Positions 21,620 through 34,006 of a stretch of 64,000 nucleotides of DNA are shown in pieces; the stretch's first letter is position 1, and every line of letters begins with the position of its first letter. Source of the DNA: Chondrosia reniformis (Eukaryota > Porifera > Demospongiae > Chondrillida > Chondrillidae). The translations under genes and the position numbers were made by a program. The notes beneath the pieces were generated by a model, which had not been told where the DNA came from, made no database searches, and was given only the letters and a program-made list of their open reading frames with translations. The DNA lies in assembly GCA_947172415.1 (NCBI GenBank), contig OX359189.1:3114501-3178500 (forward strand), in the 5' to 3' direction.

Positions 21620-24130
21620 TACACTTCATGCATTTACGCATGCAAGGTACTGATATAAGACCATATAATTGTATAAAATAAACCTGTTATATAACTTAAT
21701 TAATTAATTAATTAGGTCCAGAGCCTTCTCATGCAACATAGTCTGACTGAAACCACTAAGATCCATAGAGATCTGCCCAACTTCCTGTATACTGTATTAT
21801 ATGTATAGTCATGCACTCTGCAACCATATGTATTATTATATACTTGTTGAGACATATATCCACATGATATTAGTTTGTAATCGACTTATAGTAACTGATA
21901 TTCCTCTATAAATGCAAATGTTATAATATAGGATATTTATTTCAACACCAATATTAAAATCTTATGTTTTTATTTTGCATGATGTATATACTTATTTTAC
22001 TCTTTAGCCACATGAATATTATGTTATATATAGGTGTATATACGTGAAGAGTCTCCCGAAAGACTTTTATAGGGCCTCTAATGAAAGGTGTATGCCATTC
22101 CCAGAAAGAACAGGATCAACACAGTGGAGCAGAAGAATGATAAAGAGCAGATAGGATAATGGTGTTTTTGATGTTTTGATGAGCTCATGATCATGCCATA
22201 CAGTTCATTTAACTGTGGAATAGATCTGTATAGTTCACATATATAGTACACATCTGTATAGTTGAATACGACTGAAAATAATTATTTTATGCAGTCTATT
22301 CTTCATCATGAACATGAAGCTGCATGAAGGAACACATATTGTTCCAATCAATTAACTGCTTGGTAAACATGTATTTAAAGCTCTTCAATAATATAATTCA
22401 TGTATCATAACCACATAATAGGATAAACACAATATACAAGTTATACAGGTAACAAGTTAAATTAAATGAATGGGCATTGTCTTATTCATTACCAATTTTA
22501 ATTTACAATGCACAGATTTCTGTGGATCAAACAAGTTCTTTATAAATGTGTCTAAATGAGCAATGTATTTATTGTTCAAGCCACATCATGATATTCAAGC
22601 CATTCCACCATACTATTAAAAGTCATAAACAAATTATATAGCCAGTCAGAGCAATAATTTGTAAAATTCAAATGTGAAGAGAATATTGCATCATTGGTTT
22701 GAACAATACCTATTTATTGGTTACTATATATGTGGGACACACAATTCAGGTATGTATTAGCTCAATTATATATGTCTTCATGAAATTTGTGGTGGTTCAA
22801 ACTGAAGGATTTGTTGAAGTATAAATCAGGACTGATGTCTTAATATTTACACATACTTGTCACAATAGATTTCCTAAGAAGGCCCTTTCATGTAGTATAT
22901 GAATGCAGTGTGTATATATTAAAACTGGGAAGCATTGAAAGTAGCTATATAAGGCTTAGAAAGGATTTTTAATTATATTTATGTATATGGTAATTGGTAA
23001 TCAATGATTTATTGAGCATTAGCAAATGTTGACAGATCAAAATGTCCAAATCTGTTAAATATATGTTACTGATGCTAAATAAATAATTAATTACCATTAT
23101 GATCACAAATGGCAGATATCCTTTTAATCTGAGTGTGGTTCTTTTCACATTCAATAGCATATAACAATATAAAAGTATATGTCATGTACTGATAAATTAT
23201 AGTTACAAGATTGGCTGCATGCATGCAAATTGATCACTGCATGTCAAACAGTTTGGCAAAGATACTAAATTGAAGAGAAAATATCATGTGCACTGCAATT
23301 TGTGAAAATGGCATATACTTGCAGCAACCATAATAGAATAAGGATTCTTTTATAGTCACTGAAGAAGACCCTTGGGGTTGAAACGTCCAACAACAAAACA
23401 AAGTCAAAAGATGATCCTCTTTAAGTTAAAAGATAACCAAACAATGAGTTAAAAAGGTATATTTGTCTCTTTGATAAGGAAGATAAATTTTGTAGCCAGT
23501 TAAAGTGAATAATAAGGAGAGAGAGCTGCTGGTATATTTTAGTGTGCATGACATTAACTTCTTTAAACCATAACCTTCTTTTATAAAGACTGCTTATACA
23601 GTATAATAGAGTCTCATGGCCAATATGTGGAAGATAAATGTATATATATATATATATATATAGTTTGGTTAATATGCTAAAATAACAGAAAACCAATTGC
23701 GACATGTGAAGTGGGTGACACTGTATACAAAGAGAGTATGTAACGATCTTCAAATTCAGAAATACTTTGTCTTCCAGTGGTTGTGAAAAAGAAAAAGGGA
23801 CCTTCCAGACCTTGTTGAGGAGAAGCTAGAGAAAAGGCAGGAAAAGGAGTTCAGGACTGCAAGCTGGCCTGTGGGCGTGCCCAGCCCCCTCCCACCACCT
23901 TCCCATTCCCTCCCCCAGCATGTCCATCCATCCAAAGCTGACCAGTCCAAAGCTCTTGTGCCTCCTATATCCATCAAGTAGTAGTTAATAACATAGCTGT
24001 GGATATGGGTGAACCTACATGCATGTAGTTTAAATTAAGACATTACGTATACTATCATATGCATCTAAATGTAAATGTTTGATTCGATTTTGTGTGACTC
24101 AACACTGGTGTTATGTAACAGTACATCATG
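21620..24130. repeat. Duplicated spacer, copy 1 (with 37250-41510)
   Basis: Noncoding A+T-rich DNA that aligns in order with 37250-39190 and, at its far end, with about 41440-41510. Shared words are CATGCATTTACGCATGCAAGG / CATTTGTGCATGCAAGG, CATGAAGCTGCATGAAGGAA, CAGATTTCTGTGGATCAAAC and TTGATTCGATTTTGTGTGAC. It holds a (TA)n run at 23639-23662, a decayed hammerhead-family piece at 22050-22170, and no gene. Confidence 0.7.
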
Positions 24131-24342
24131 ATTAACAAATCCATTCTGAATAACAATAATAATAATTATATACAAGTACTGATATATAAATACAAATATC
24201 AGACAATGGATTGTTTGCTTTATAGCAAATGTATAACATATTAACCAAGTGAATAGTAATGTTTATATCTGAATGTTTCCTGATCACATGCATGCACTAC
24301 ACAGTAAAAGCAAGTTCGGACTGGAGTTAAATTTTTACTTTG

Positions 24343-27300
24343 TTATTGTTCTTCAAATTCCGACTCTTCATGAGAATATGGGGTCTCATCTTCCTCGATA
24401 TTATCTTGACCACTTTCACATGGAACTCCAGCTTTCAGAACATGAATATTCCAAAATGGAAAATCTTCAATTTGATTTACTGCATTCCCTGCTTTATTTG
24501 CCTTCTTGTTTAAGTTTTCAAAAGCTGCATTCCTTCTTTCTCTTTGTCTTTCTCTGAAGTTTCTCCATCTATCTTTGATACCCTTTGGAATAGGGAAATA
24601 CATGTATCCATGGTATGTTGTAATGATCCCAATTTGTATGACTGCAGCTGATACAGAAAGTATACTGGCTGCTTTAGATACAGAAGGTGTCATGTTTAGA
24701 CCAACAAGAACACTTGTTACAAAAATATTTAACAGAGAAAGGGTTTCATTGTTTTCTATATTTCTTAGCCATTTTGCTATATTCCTACATTTCTTTCTAA
24801 AGCTTTTATCTTTGGTTGTACCAGCTTGACTTGTGCGATGATTGGTGGTAATAATCATTTTGCGGAAGGGCCTTACTACATGTATTTCCAAGAAGAAGAA
24901 TCCAACCATGAAAATAAATACAAGCAATGCAAAGGTTTCTATTGGTAATACAATGTGTAACATGAGAAAAATCACTCTAATTATCAATCTCAGTCCAAAC
25001 CAGAAGCCAAGTGGCCAGCGGTAAGCTCCGTGGAACACATCAAGAAAGTGGCTGAACCATAAGCTTCTAATGCACATTCTTCTGAGCAGGTCACCAAACA
25101 GTGTGACTACAGTAAATGGAATGAGGTAGAGAAGAGAGGCTATCACTGCAACTAATCCTAAAGCCAAGTGCTTCCCTTGGAAGTACAGAAGGGTTGGCTG
25201 ATAGAGCCAGCGTGGTGAAGGGGTGCTAGAATCATGAGTGTAGACATTAGTGTATCTGAGAGCAGTGATGATTGCGCCTGTCAGACTACTGTAAGTTAAC
25301 ATTATCAGTGTAGCTAATACAGGTACAGCTCTTTTAGCTACAAAGTCAACCTTAAATATCCTAAAGTTAAACTTGTGTGCCCCAATGATGATGATAACCA
25401 CAAGTGAGAAGAGGTAAATTGGAAAGACAAACTGAAACTTGACTTTTGCAAGCTCATCCATTCCATCATAAAAACAAATTCCACTCGCACTTCCAAAATT
25501 TAGAATAGAAATTATGCTGTAAAATGGTTCGCCAGCATCATAAAGGTATATAATATTTGCATAGAGACTGATACCATTAATGGTCCCTTGTACTATTGTC
25601 AAGTTGAATAAGAAGAGAAGAGCAATGAGTAACAGTCCGACAATAGCATAGAAGATAGAGATCAGGTACCAAGGTCCATGACACTTTGTACACTTAATTC
25701 CTCTAAAGACAGAACTGTATCCTTGTGGACATTTGCTGCATAGGAAGCCTTGACGTAAATTCACACACTGATCATTTACTCCTTCAGTTAATTTTTTTAG
25801 AGTTGTACCTGACTTGGCAAGAAGTTGGTTGCAGAAGAAGAAAGGGCATTGATCTGAAAAATATAGCTTTCCTTCTAAAAATCCTAGCCAAAAGTGTGCT
25901 CTGGTTTGTTTGTAAAAGACTATATCTTCCTTTGAGCTGATGATACAGCTAAATCCATTCAAACTTAAGAATGTATTATAAGTGCATGTTAATCTGTTTG
26001 AAATATTTCTTCTTTGTAAGCCGATAGGACAATATTCAAATAAATGTATTTTTGCTTTGTGGAAAATAAAAAAATCTTTAAATTTATCATATCTGCTTTC
26101 AACGGTAGCAAATGATATTTCAAGACTTTGATGTATTTGATAAGTGAGAACATTTTTACATTCTTTGTCAACTAACACAACTTGCTTGTTTTGCTGGTCA
26201 ATGGAATTAACAACTTCAACTTCTCTATCCTTAATTATTGCACCTATATCACCTACAATTGCAACTAAAAATGTTAAATTTTGCCCTGCATACACTGTGA
26301 AATTTGTTTCATGGCGGCAAAACCACAGACTTTTATTTAGCTTACTATCATTATTGCAAAAGCAAATTTGGTAAGGTGGAGACTTTATATCACCCTCTAT
26401 CCATTCATGCCTAGATACAATAACAGATGTTTTTATATAACTTTCATGAAATGTTTGGTTGACAACTGTCAGACCAGTTGATGTCTCCATTGTGCAATTT
26501 TGCAAATGGCCATTAAAAATTTTGATAGAACCTTTTTCAAGGAAGCCAGTTATATAAATTGTTGAGTCAAACAAGCCTTCATATATTTCTTGTTCACTCC
26601 TTAATTTTCCATCTTTCTTTACTAACTGATAGAAGCAAACACCATTGCATTCTCTGGTAAATAATACATAATGATTATAATAATATATTTGACTATCTTC
26701 ATTGTAATTCGGGATAGATGGCCATAGGTATCCTGTAGGATCAACCAAAATGCCACCTTCTGTTGATTGACCTGCATGTACTACAACAACGAAGAGTCAT
26801 CTAATAGAATCCTTGAATTGAATGTCATTTTAATTCCAATAAAACTACCTATATGACCAGCTGCTGCAAAGTGTTCAATTCTGTTAGTACCGTGCAAATG
26901 AACAATACTTTCTTCCAAAAGCAGTCCAATGCCATCTCCAGTGAAAACAGATACATTATGCATATCAATAAAGAACTGCTGGAAATTCTTAATTGTTATT
27001 ATTTTGGGGTTGAGGCCAATAGTAGTATCAAAATTTGTGAAACATTTTTTTATGTTAAAGGTACAATTGGTCAAGATTATTGTAGGCTTTCTTAAGTTTT
27101 TAATTGTAGGCCAACTATACCATTTAGGTGAAATGTATCTGGCAGCTGCAGAGAAATATGTTAAATATTGGCAACTCTTGGTAATCCTTGCAAGCATGGA
27201 AATGTTTTCAGAATTTTTAACCTTACTGTAATCATGTGTTATTGATATAGGCATGTATATGGTACAATGATCAATTAGCATTATCACAAGTGGGTTTGTG

Positions 27301-28178
27301 GTTTGCTCTAAGCTGGTAATATTAGTTGAAATGTCAACTCTGATGGCATCAGCACCTGATGTTGGTTTATTTAATATGAAGTCATTATAGACAAATGTGG
27401 AATTTACAATCTTCACATTAGCAAGCCCAAACTGGTTGATTTGCATAAAGAACATGGGCCAGTAACCATAAAAACAACAACGGTCAATTGAGATTTCCAC
27501 AGAATCATAAGTCTTACGGGTACGATGATGATCTAATTTAATGCCCCTTGTATTCCAAAAATCGGTCTGTTGAATATTTATTGACAGGAATTTGGATTTA
27601 ATTCTTCTATTGAACTCTTCAAATATAAACTTTATCATGAATTCTCCAGAAAATGTTGTCTCTTGTATGTTAATAGTTCCAGTGACAAGGCATATAAAAT
27701 CGGTAGCAGAAGCTGTAAACCACTTTACATTTTTTATTATTAGATTATGCACATGCTGAAACTTTAAAAATATTTCAGTTGTGAGCCTATAATCATCTCC
27801 GAAAGTATAAATTTTCAAATATTCGATTGTAATATTTTTTTGAAAAATTGATCTCCAGGGAGAGTGAATTTGTTCAAAATAGATGCTAGTACTCTTTAAG
27901 TAATGATCTCCTTTAATTTTGACATTCTGTGCTCTTTTAATTGCAATATCTCTCTCTGCTATGAAATGCTCACCTTCAAGAAAAAAACATGTTACATCAG
28001 ATGTTGAGAATATACTGCTATTCTTTTGATAGTATCCATCAATGGTATCACAGGGTGTCCTATTCTGACAACTCGTTTGATAATTGGGAGTCACCCAGAA
28101 GGTATAACCTAGTGACTCATTGGAAGTATAGCAACATACAGCAAACAATACTAATAGCAAGGTTATGATTTTATACAT
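24343..28178 (-). pseudogene. Large beta-helix/Cys-rich polytopic membrane protein, copy 2 (1-nt frameshift)
   Basis: Paralogue of 15610-19498 in the same orientation. It starts MYKIITLLLVLFAVCCYTSN (signal peptide). The N-terminal ~460 codons are open to about 26781, where a single missing base relative to copy 1 turns SSVVLVHAGQ into SSLL and a stop. From 26748 the frame is open again to 24343 (about 800 codons). At the place where copy 1 is broken (NHY|VLFTRECNG here) this copy is continuous. It also lacks 7 residues after IIYLYD that copy 1 has. The Cys-rich module, ~9 membrane segments and acidic tail are kept. The two copies together show that the ancestor was one uninterrupted ~1270-residue ORF; each copy has since acquired a different lesion, unless these are sequencing errors. 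Confidence 0.6.
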
Positions 28179-28279
28179 GATCTTGCTTGTTCCTTTGACT
28201 GGCCCTTTCTAAGTTTCACTGCCCTTTTATAGTAATTTCCCTATTATGTTAGGCACCTTTTATACATTTACATTGATTA

Positions 28280-31200
28280 ACAACCTGACTTGGCTTCGAC
28301 TGACTATTAGTCACTCCATATACAAATTGACAACCCGATCATTACCGAATCTAGTCGGCCTCTAAACAAGTTTATCGAATAAAGCTAAGTGACTATTTAG
28401 ATGACTACAGAAGAGAACCTTTTCGGTTTCAGTTATTAATTCGGGATAAAACTTGAGAGTGACCCCAATTTTTCGATGTTCTTATATCTTAAAAACGTGA
28501 CTAAAACTCAGAAACCATTGCAAATATTAAACTGATGAATGTGAATCTCTTAAGACATGAAAGTGGTGGCTTCATTTCAAATCATGGTTGATTAAATTAT
28601 CTTGAGATACATTTGCCGCTTCTTGATATCCCCTTGCGCGCCACTGTGTTCTTGCCTACTATAAGGGGCAGCATGGTGAACGAAATATACGGCGAGAATT
28701 CCGATATGATACAGTATAGAGCAGATAGTACTGTATATTGCTGCTAGGCCGTATCATACGGGATATGCCTAATAACGGCGATTCAGAAGTGATAATTGGT
28801 GTCCTTGTGGTCAAATGATTGCAATTCCAGTTTTCACGCAAATTTCAGGGCAATCTCAGCAAGGAACCCTGAATGCGTGAAATGTCACCTGAGTGTTCAA
28901 ACGCTCCAGGGTTACTCTTCCATACAGAGTGAAGACTTAATTCCAGACAATGAACTGCCTTTCTGTCCTAAATTCGTCAGACTTTTTGACTGAATGATCA
29001 AAAGTCTATGAGTTAGGATTTAAGGTAAATTTTTGATTGCATAGTAACGGGGATGTTTTCGATGACATGCCTGTGCTATCTCAAAAAAGCAAGGGTTGCT
29101 TAAGGGTTCTTGAGTGGAAAGAGCTTGAAATCAGTGAAATGGTACCGGTACTGTCACGTGCCGAGAGCTGGGAATCCTGATATGCTGAAGGATTCCAAAG
29201 CAGCCGAGCCGAGACCAAAGTTGTAGCTCCAAAGGAGGCCGTCCTCCTACCTTGAGCCGAGAGCTGGGAAGTTGTAGCTCCAAAGGAGATTGCCCTCCTC
29301 CCAGCTGAGAGCTGGGAATGAGCTAGGAATCCTAATATGCCGAAGGATTCCAGAGTAGCCGAGCCGAGACCAAAGTTGTAGTTCCAAAGGAGGTTGTCCT
29401 CCTACCTTGAGCCGAGAGCTGGGAATCCTGAAGGATTCCAAAGCAGCCGAGCCGAGACCAAAGTTGTAGCTCCAAAGGAGGCTGTCCTCCTACCTTGAGT
29501 CGAGAGCTGGGAATCCTGAAGGATTCCAAAGCAGCCGAGCCGAGACCAAAGTTGTAGATCCAAAGGAGGTCGTCCTCTTACTTTGAGCCGAGAGCTGGGA
29601 ATCCTTATATGCCAAAGGATTCCAAAGCAGCCGAGCCAAGACCAAAGTTGTAGCTCCAAAGGAGGCCGTCCTCCTACCTTGAGTCGAGAGCTGGGAATCC
29701 TGAAGGATTCCAAAGCAGCCGAGCCGAGACCAAAGTTGTAGATCCAAAGGAGGTCGTCCTCTTACTTTGAGCCGATAGCTGGGAATCCTTATATGCCGAA
29801 GGATTCCAAAGCAGCCGAGCCGAGACCAAAGTTGTAGCTCCAAAGGAGGCCGTCCTCCTACCTTGAGTCGAGAGCTGGGAATCCTGAAGGATTCCATAGC
29901 AGCCGAGACGAGACCAAAGTTGTAGATCAAAGGAGGTCGTCCTCTTACTTTGAGCCGAGAGCTGGGAATCCTGATATGCTGAAGGATTCCAAAGCAGCCG
30001 AGCCGAGACCAAAGTTGTAGCTCCAAAGGAGGCCGTCCTCCTACCTTGAGCCGAGAGCTGGGAAGTTGTAGCTCCAAAGGAGGTCGTCCTCCTACCAGCC
30101 GAGAGCTGGGAATGAGCTAGGAATCCTAATATGCCCAAGGATTCCAGAGTAGCCGAGCCGAGACCAAAGTTGTAGCTCCAAAGGAGATTGCCCTCCTCCC
30201 AGCTGAGAGCTGGGAATGAGCTAGGAATCCTAATATGCCGAAAGATTCCAGAGTAGCCGAGCCGAGACCAAAGTTGTAGTTCCAAAGGAGGTTGTCCTCC
30301 TACCTTGAGCCGAGAGCTGGGAATCCTGAAGGATTCCAAAGCAGCCAAGCCGAGACCAAAGTTGTGGCTCCAAAGGAGGCTGTCCTCCTACCTTGAGTCG
30401 AGAGCTGGGAATCCTGAAGGATTCCAAAGCAGCCGAGCCGAGACCAAAGTTGTAGATCCAAAGGAGGTCGTCCTCTTACTTTGAGCCGAGAGCTGGGAAT
30501 CCTTATATGCCGAAGGATTCCAAAGCAGCCGAGCCGAGACCAAAGTTGTAGCTCCAAAGGAGGCCGTCCTCCTACCTTGAGTCGAGAGCTGGGAATCCTG
30601 AAGGATTCCAAAGCAGCCAAGACGAGACCAAAGTTGTAGATCAAAGGAGGTCGTCCTCTTACTTTGAGCCGAGAGCTGGGAATCCTGATATGCCGAAGGA
30701 TTCCAAAGCAGCCAAGCCGAGACCAAAGTTGTAGCTCCAAAGGAGGCCGTCCTCCTACCTTGAGTCGAGAGCTGGGAATCCTGAAGGATTCCAAAGCAGC
30801 CAAGACGAGACCAAAGTTGTAGATCAAGGAGGTCGTCCTCTTACTTTGAGCCGAGAGCTGGGAATCCTGATATGCTGAAGGATTCCAAAGCAGCCGAGCC
30901 GAGACCAAAGTTGTAGCTCCAAAGGAGGCCGTCCTCCTACCTTGAGCCGAGAGCTGGGAATCCTGAAGGATTCCAAAGTAGCCGAGCCGAGCCCAAAGTT
31001 GTAGCTCCAAAGGAGGCCGTCCTCCTACCTTGAGCCGAGAGCTGGGAATCCTGATATGCCGAAGGATTCCAAAGTAGCCGAGACGAGACCAAAGTTGTAG
31101 CTCCAAAGGAGGCCATCCTCCTACCTTGAGCCGAGAGCTGGGAATCCTGAAGGATTCCAAAGCAGCCGAGCTGAGACCAAAGTTGTAGCTCCAAAGGAGG

Positions 31201-33365
31201 CCGTCCTCCTACCTTGAGCCGAGAGCTGGGTATCCTGAAGGATTCCGAAGCAGTCGAGCCGAGACTAAAATTGTAGCTCCAAAGGAGGTCGTCCTTCTAC
31301 CAGCCGAGAGCTGGGAATGAGCTAGGAATCCTAATATGCCGAAGGATTCCAGAGCAGCCGAGCCGAGACAAAGTTGTAGCTCCAAAGGAGGTTGTCCTCC
31401 TCCCACCTGAGAGCTGGGAATGAGCTAGGAATCCTAATATGCCAAAGGATTCCAGAGCAGCCGAGCCGAGACCAAAGTTGTAGTTCCAAAGGAGGTTGTC
31501 CTCCTATCTTGAGCCGAGAGCTGGGAATCCTGAAGGATTCCAAAGCAGCCGAGCCGAGACCAAAGTTGTAGCTCCAAAGGAAGTCGTCCTCCTACTTTGA
31601 GCCGAGAACTGGGAATCCTGATATGCATGCCGAAGGATTCCAAAGCAGCCGAGCCGAGACCAAAGTTGTAGCTCCAAAGGAGGCCGTCCTCCTACCTTGA
31701 GCTGAGAGCTGGGAATCCTGAAGGATTCCAAAGTAGCCGAGCCGTGACCAAAGTTGTAGCTCCAAAGGAGGTCGTCCTCCTACCTTGAGCCGAGAGCTGG
31801 AAAGTTGTAGCTCCAAAGGAGGTCGTCCTCCTACCAGCCGAGAGCTGGGAATGAGCTAGGAATCCTAATATGCCCAAGGGGATTCCAGAGCAGCCGAGCC
31901 GAGACAAAGTTGTAGCTCCAAAGGAGGTTGTCCTCCTATCTTGAGCCGAGAGCTGGGAATCCTGAAGGATTCCAAAGCAGCCGAGCCGAGACCAAAGTTG
32001 TAGATCCAAAGGAGGTCGTCCTCCTACTTTGAGCCGAGAACTGGGAATCCTGATATGCCGAAGGATTCCAAAGCAGCCGAGCCGAGACCAAAGTTGTAGC
32101 TCCAAAGGAGGTCGTCCTCCTACTTTGAGCTGAGAACTGGGAATCCTGATATGCCGAAGGATTCCAAAGCAGCCAAGCCGAGACCAAAGTTGTAGCTCCA
32201 AAGGAGGCCGTCCTCCTACCTTGAGTCGAGAGCTGGGAATCCTGAAGGATTCCAAAGTAGCCGAGCCGAGCCCAAAGTTGTAGCTCCAAAGGAGGCCGTC
32301 CTCCTACCTTGAGCCGAGAGCTGGGAATCCTGATATGCCGAAGGATTCCAAAGCACCCAAGCCGAGACCAAAGTTGTATATATATAGCTCCAAAGGAGGT
32401 CGTCCTCCTACCTTGAGCCGGCAATCCTGAAGGATTCCAAAGCAGCCGAGCCGAGACCAAAGTTGTAGCTCCAAAGGAGGCCGTCCTCCTACCTTGAGTC
32501 GAGAGCTGGGAATCCTGAAGGATTCCAAAGCAGCCGAGCCGAGACCAAAGTTGTAGCTCCATAGGAGGTCGTCCTCCTACCTAGAGCTGAGAGCTGGGAA
32601 TGAGCTGGGAATCCAGATATGCCAAAGGATTCCAGAGCAGCCTAAAAGGCCAAAGTTGTACCTTAGGAGGTCGTCCTCCTACCTTTAGCCGAGAGATGGG
32701 AATCCTGAAGGATTCCAAAGCAGCTGAGCCAAGAAAAAGTTGTAGCTACAAAGGAGGTCGTCCTCCTACCTTGAACTGAGACCTGGGAATCCATTAAAGT
32801 TACAGTTGATTTTTCATCTCGTAACTTGACAAAATTTTGAGATACATATTACTGTAAAGGTCGGCATTTTATTTGTCACGATATGGAAACGATTTTGTAA
32901 CGTCGGTAATACTCCCATACCTCTAGGGCAAATTACATGTCCCTGAATATTGATCATATCGATTTGAATTGATTTTATGATCGATAACCAAAAAATTGAC
33001 AAAAGATTTTTCTTGTGAGACACCTTCCAGAAGTCTATAGAGTCATTTAAGTGATCTGCGACTTGGAAAGGGTTAAATTATCCGTTTTTTGAGACGCCCT
33101 TGGTTTGCATGATGCCTTAAATGATTTCTCTTGGTATGCCTCACCCTCTTGCAATTGTTAGATTCTTATACCTGGATTGTTCCAATATAATTTATTATTG
33201 TAGGATCTAGGTGTATGCCGGCACCCCTCTTTGTTTTTAGTGATGTTGTGGCCTATAGTATATGTATAAGTTTCTGCCCCGATGCCTGGGGTTCCTGTTT
33301 TTAAATTTATATTTTTTGTATTTTTTTTATTTAAGATAAATTATTAAGTATACACCTCATGAAAA
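28280..33365. mobile_element. ~5-kb insertion between gene copy 2 and its duplicated flank
   Basis: In copy 1 the DNA upstream of the large gene runs TTTATACATTTACAT...GTATGTCAATATAAATTG within ~30 bp (19590-19630). In copy 2 the two halves are at about 28265 and 33390. The inserted DNA is G+C richer. It includes unique flanks (28280-29150 and 32800-33360) around the satellite at 29160-32795, and ends in a T-rich tail (33295-33335). No transposase or reverse transcriptase is seen. It may be a non-autonomous mobile element that carries the satellite; class unknown. Confidence 0.45.
29160..32795. repeat. Satellite of ~88/96-bp units, about 40 copies, each with two hairpins
   Basis: Each unit contains GCCGAGAGCTGGGAATCC, a hairpin GGAATCCTGAAGGATTCC, GCAGCCGAGCCGAGACCAAA, GTTGTAGCTCC, and a second hairpin AGGAGGCCGTCCTCCT. 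About half the units have 8 extra bases (ATATGCCG) in the first loop, giving 96 instead of 88 bp. A third, shorter unit type joins GCTGGGAA directly to GTTGTAGC. Differences in the second hairpin fall mostly in its loop (GGCCGTCC, GGTCGTCC, GGTTGTCC), while the paired arms stay complementary. On the minus strand all frames are long and open because of the repetitiveness; these are not genes. Confidence 0.92.
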
Positions 33366-33690
33366 ATATTAATGGAAGCACTGACGAATAAAGTATATCA
33401 ATGTAAATTGTATGTACATATGTGTAGATATATATTTAGTAATAATAGTGAACATTAAATGTTTTCCGAACCAAACTATATACACTACATATATAATATT
33501 GTATGTGTTTATAAAGTACTTACATATAATTGTATAATAAAGTACAGATCTTACATGTACGTACAATTAAGTGTAAATCACATGTGAACTTGTGGAATTA
33601 TTTATGATATTGATGGAGGTATAATATACAGCAAGATAGAAGAGAAACTTGACGATGAAATGATAGCAATATATATAATTTATAGGTGCA
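33366..33690. repeat. Duplicated upstream flank, copy 2
   Basis: Aligns with 19600-19660 and 20270-20320 (CATATGTGTAGATATATATTTA, AAGTACAGATCTTACATGTAC, CAATTAAGT). No gene. Confidence 0.55.
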
Positions 33691-33699
33691 TGAAGTCAT
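33688..33699. repeat. Target-site duplication, left (GCATGAAGTCAT)
   Basis: The 12-bp word GCATGAAGTCAT is repeated at 36993-37004, exactly bounding the R2-type retrotransposon. It fits target-primed insertion. Confidence 0.85.
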
Positions 33700-34006
33700 G
33701 TCGTGGGAATTGGAGGTTGTGGTTCCGAGCTGACAAGAGGATGGGTATTGTCCAGTTCAACCCCCTGACGGAGCAGGGTGCTTAGCCCTTCATGTGGCAT
33801 CCTGTGACTAAATCAGCCTCCCTGCCAGTATGGGCTAACCCCCCGTCTGGCAGCTTCACTGGGTTACGTTAAGTCACGAGAATGAAAATTTTCAAGACAG
33901 GCCGTAGCCTAGGTACACCAGTGGTGAAGAAAACCCTGGGTCAACCAGAATAGGTGATTCCACTGGTGCCTCGCAGGTAGATGTACCTGAATGTAATAGC
34001 CTTTCT

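Noticed and set aside
23357-23390. Full hammerhead call at CTGAAGA...GAAACGTC
   Set aside because: The flanking arms (AGTCA and CAACA) do not pair, so stem I is missing; kept only as a sequence relative.
29247-32562. Long open frames on the minus strand, up to 286 codons (for example MESFRIPSSRLKVGGRPPLE repeats)
   Set aside because: They follow the satellite. The 88-bp unit is not a multiple of three, so each frame reads all three phases of the unit in turn; there is no start context, splice pattern or domain. Artefact of stop-poor repeats.
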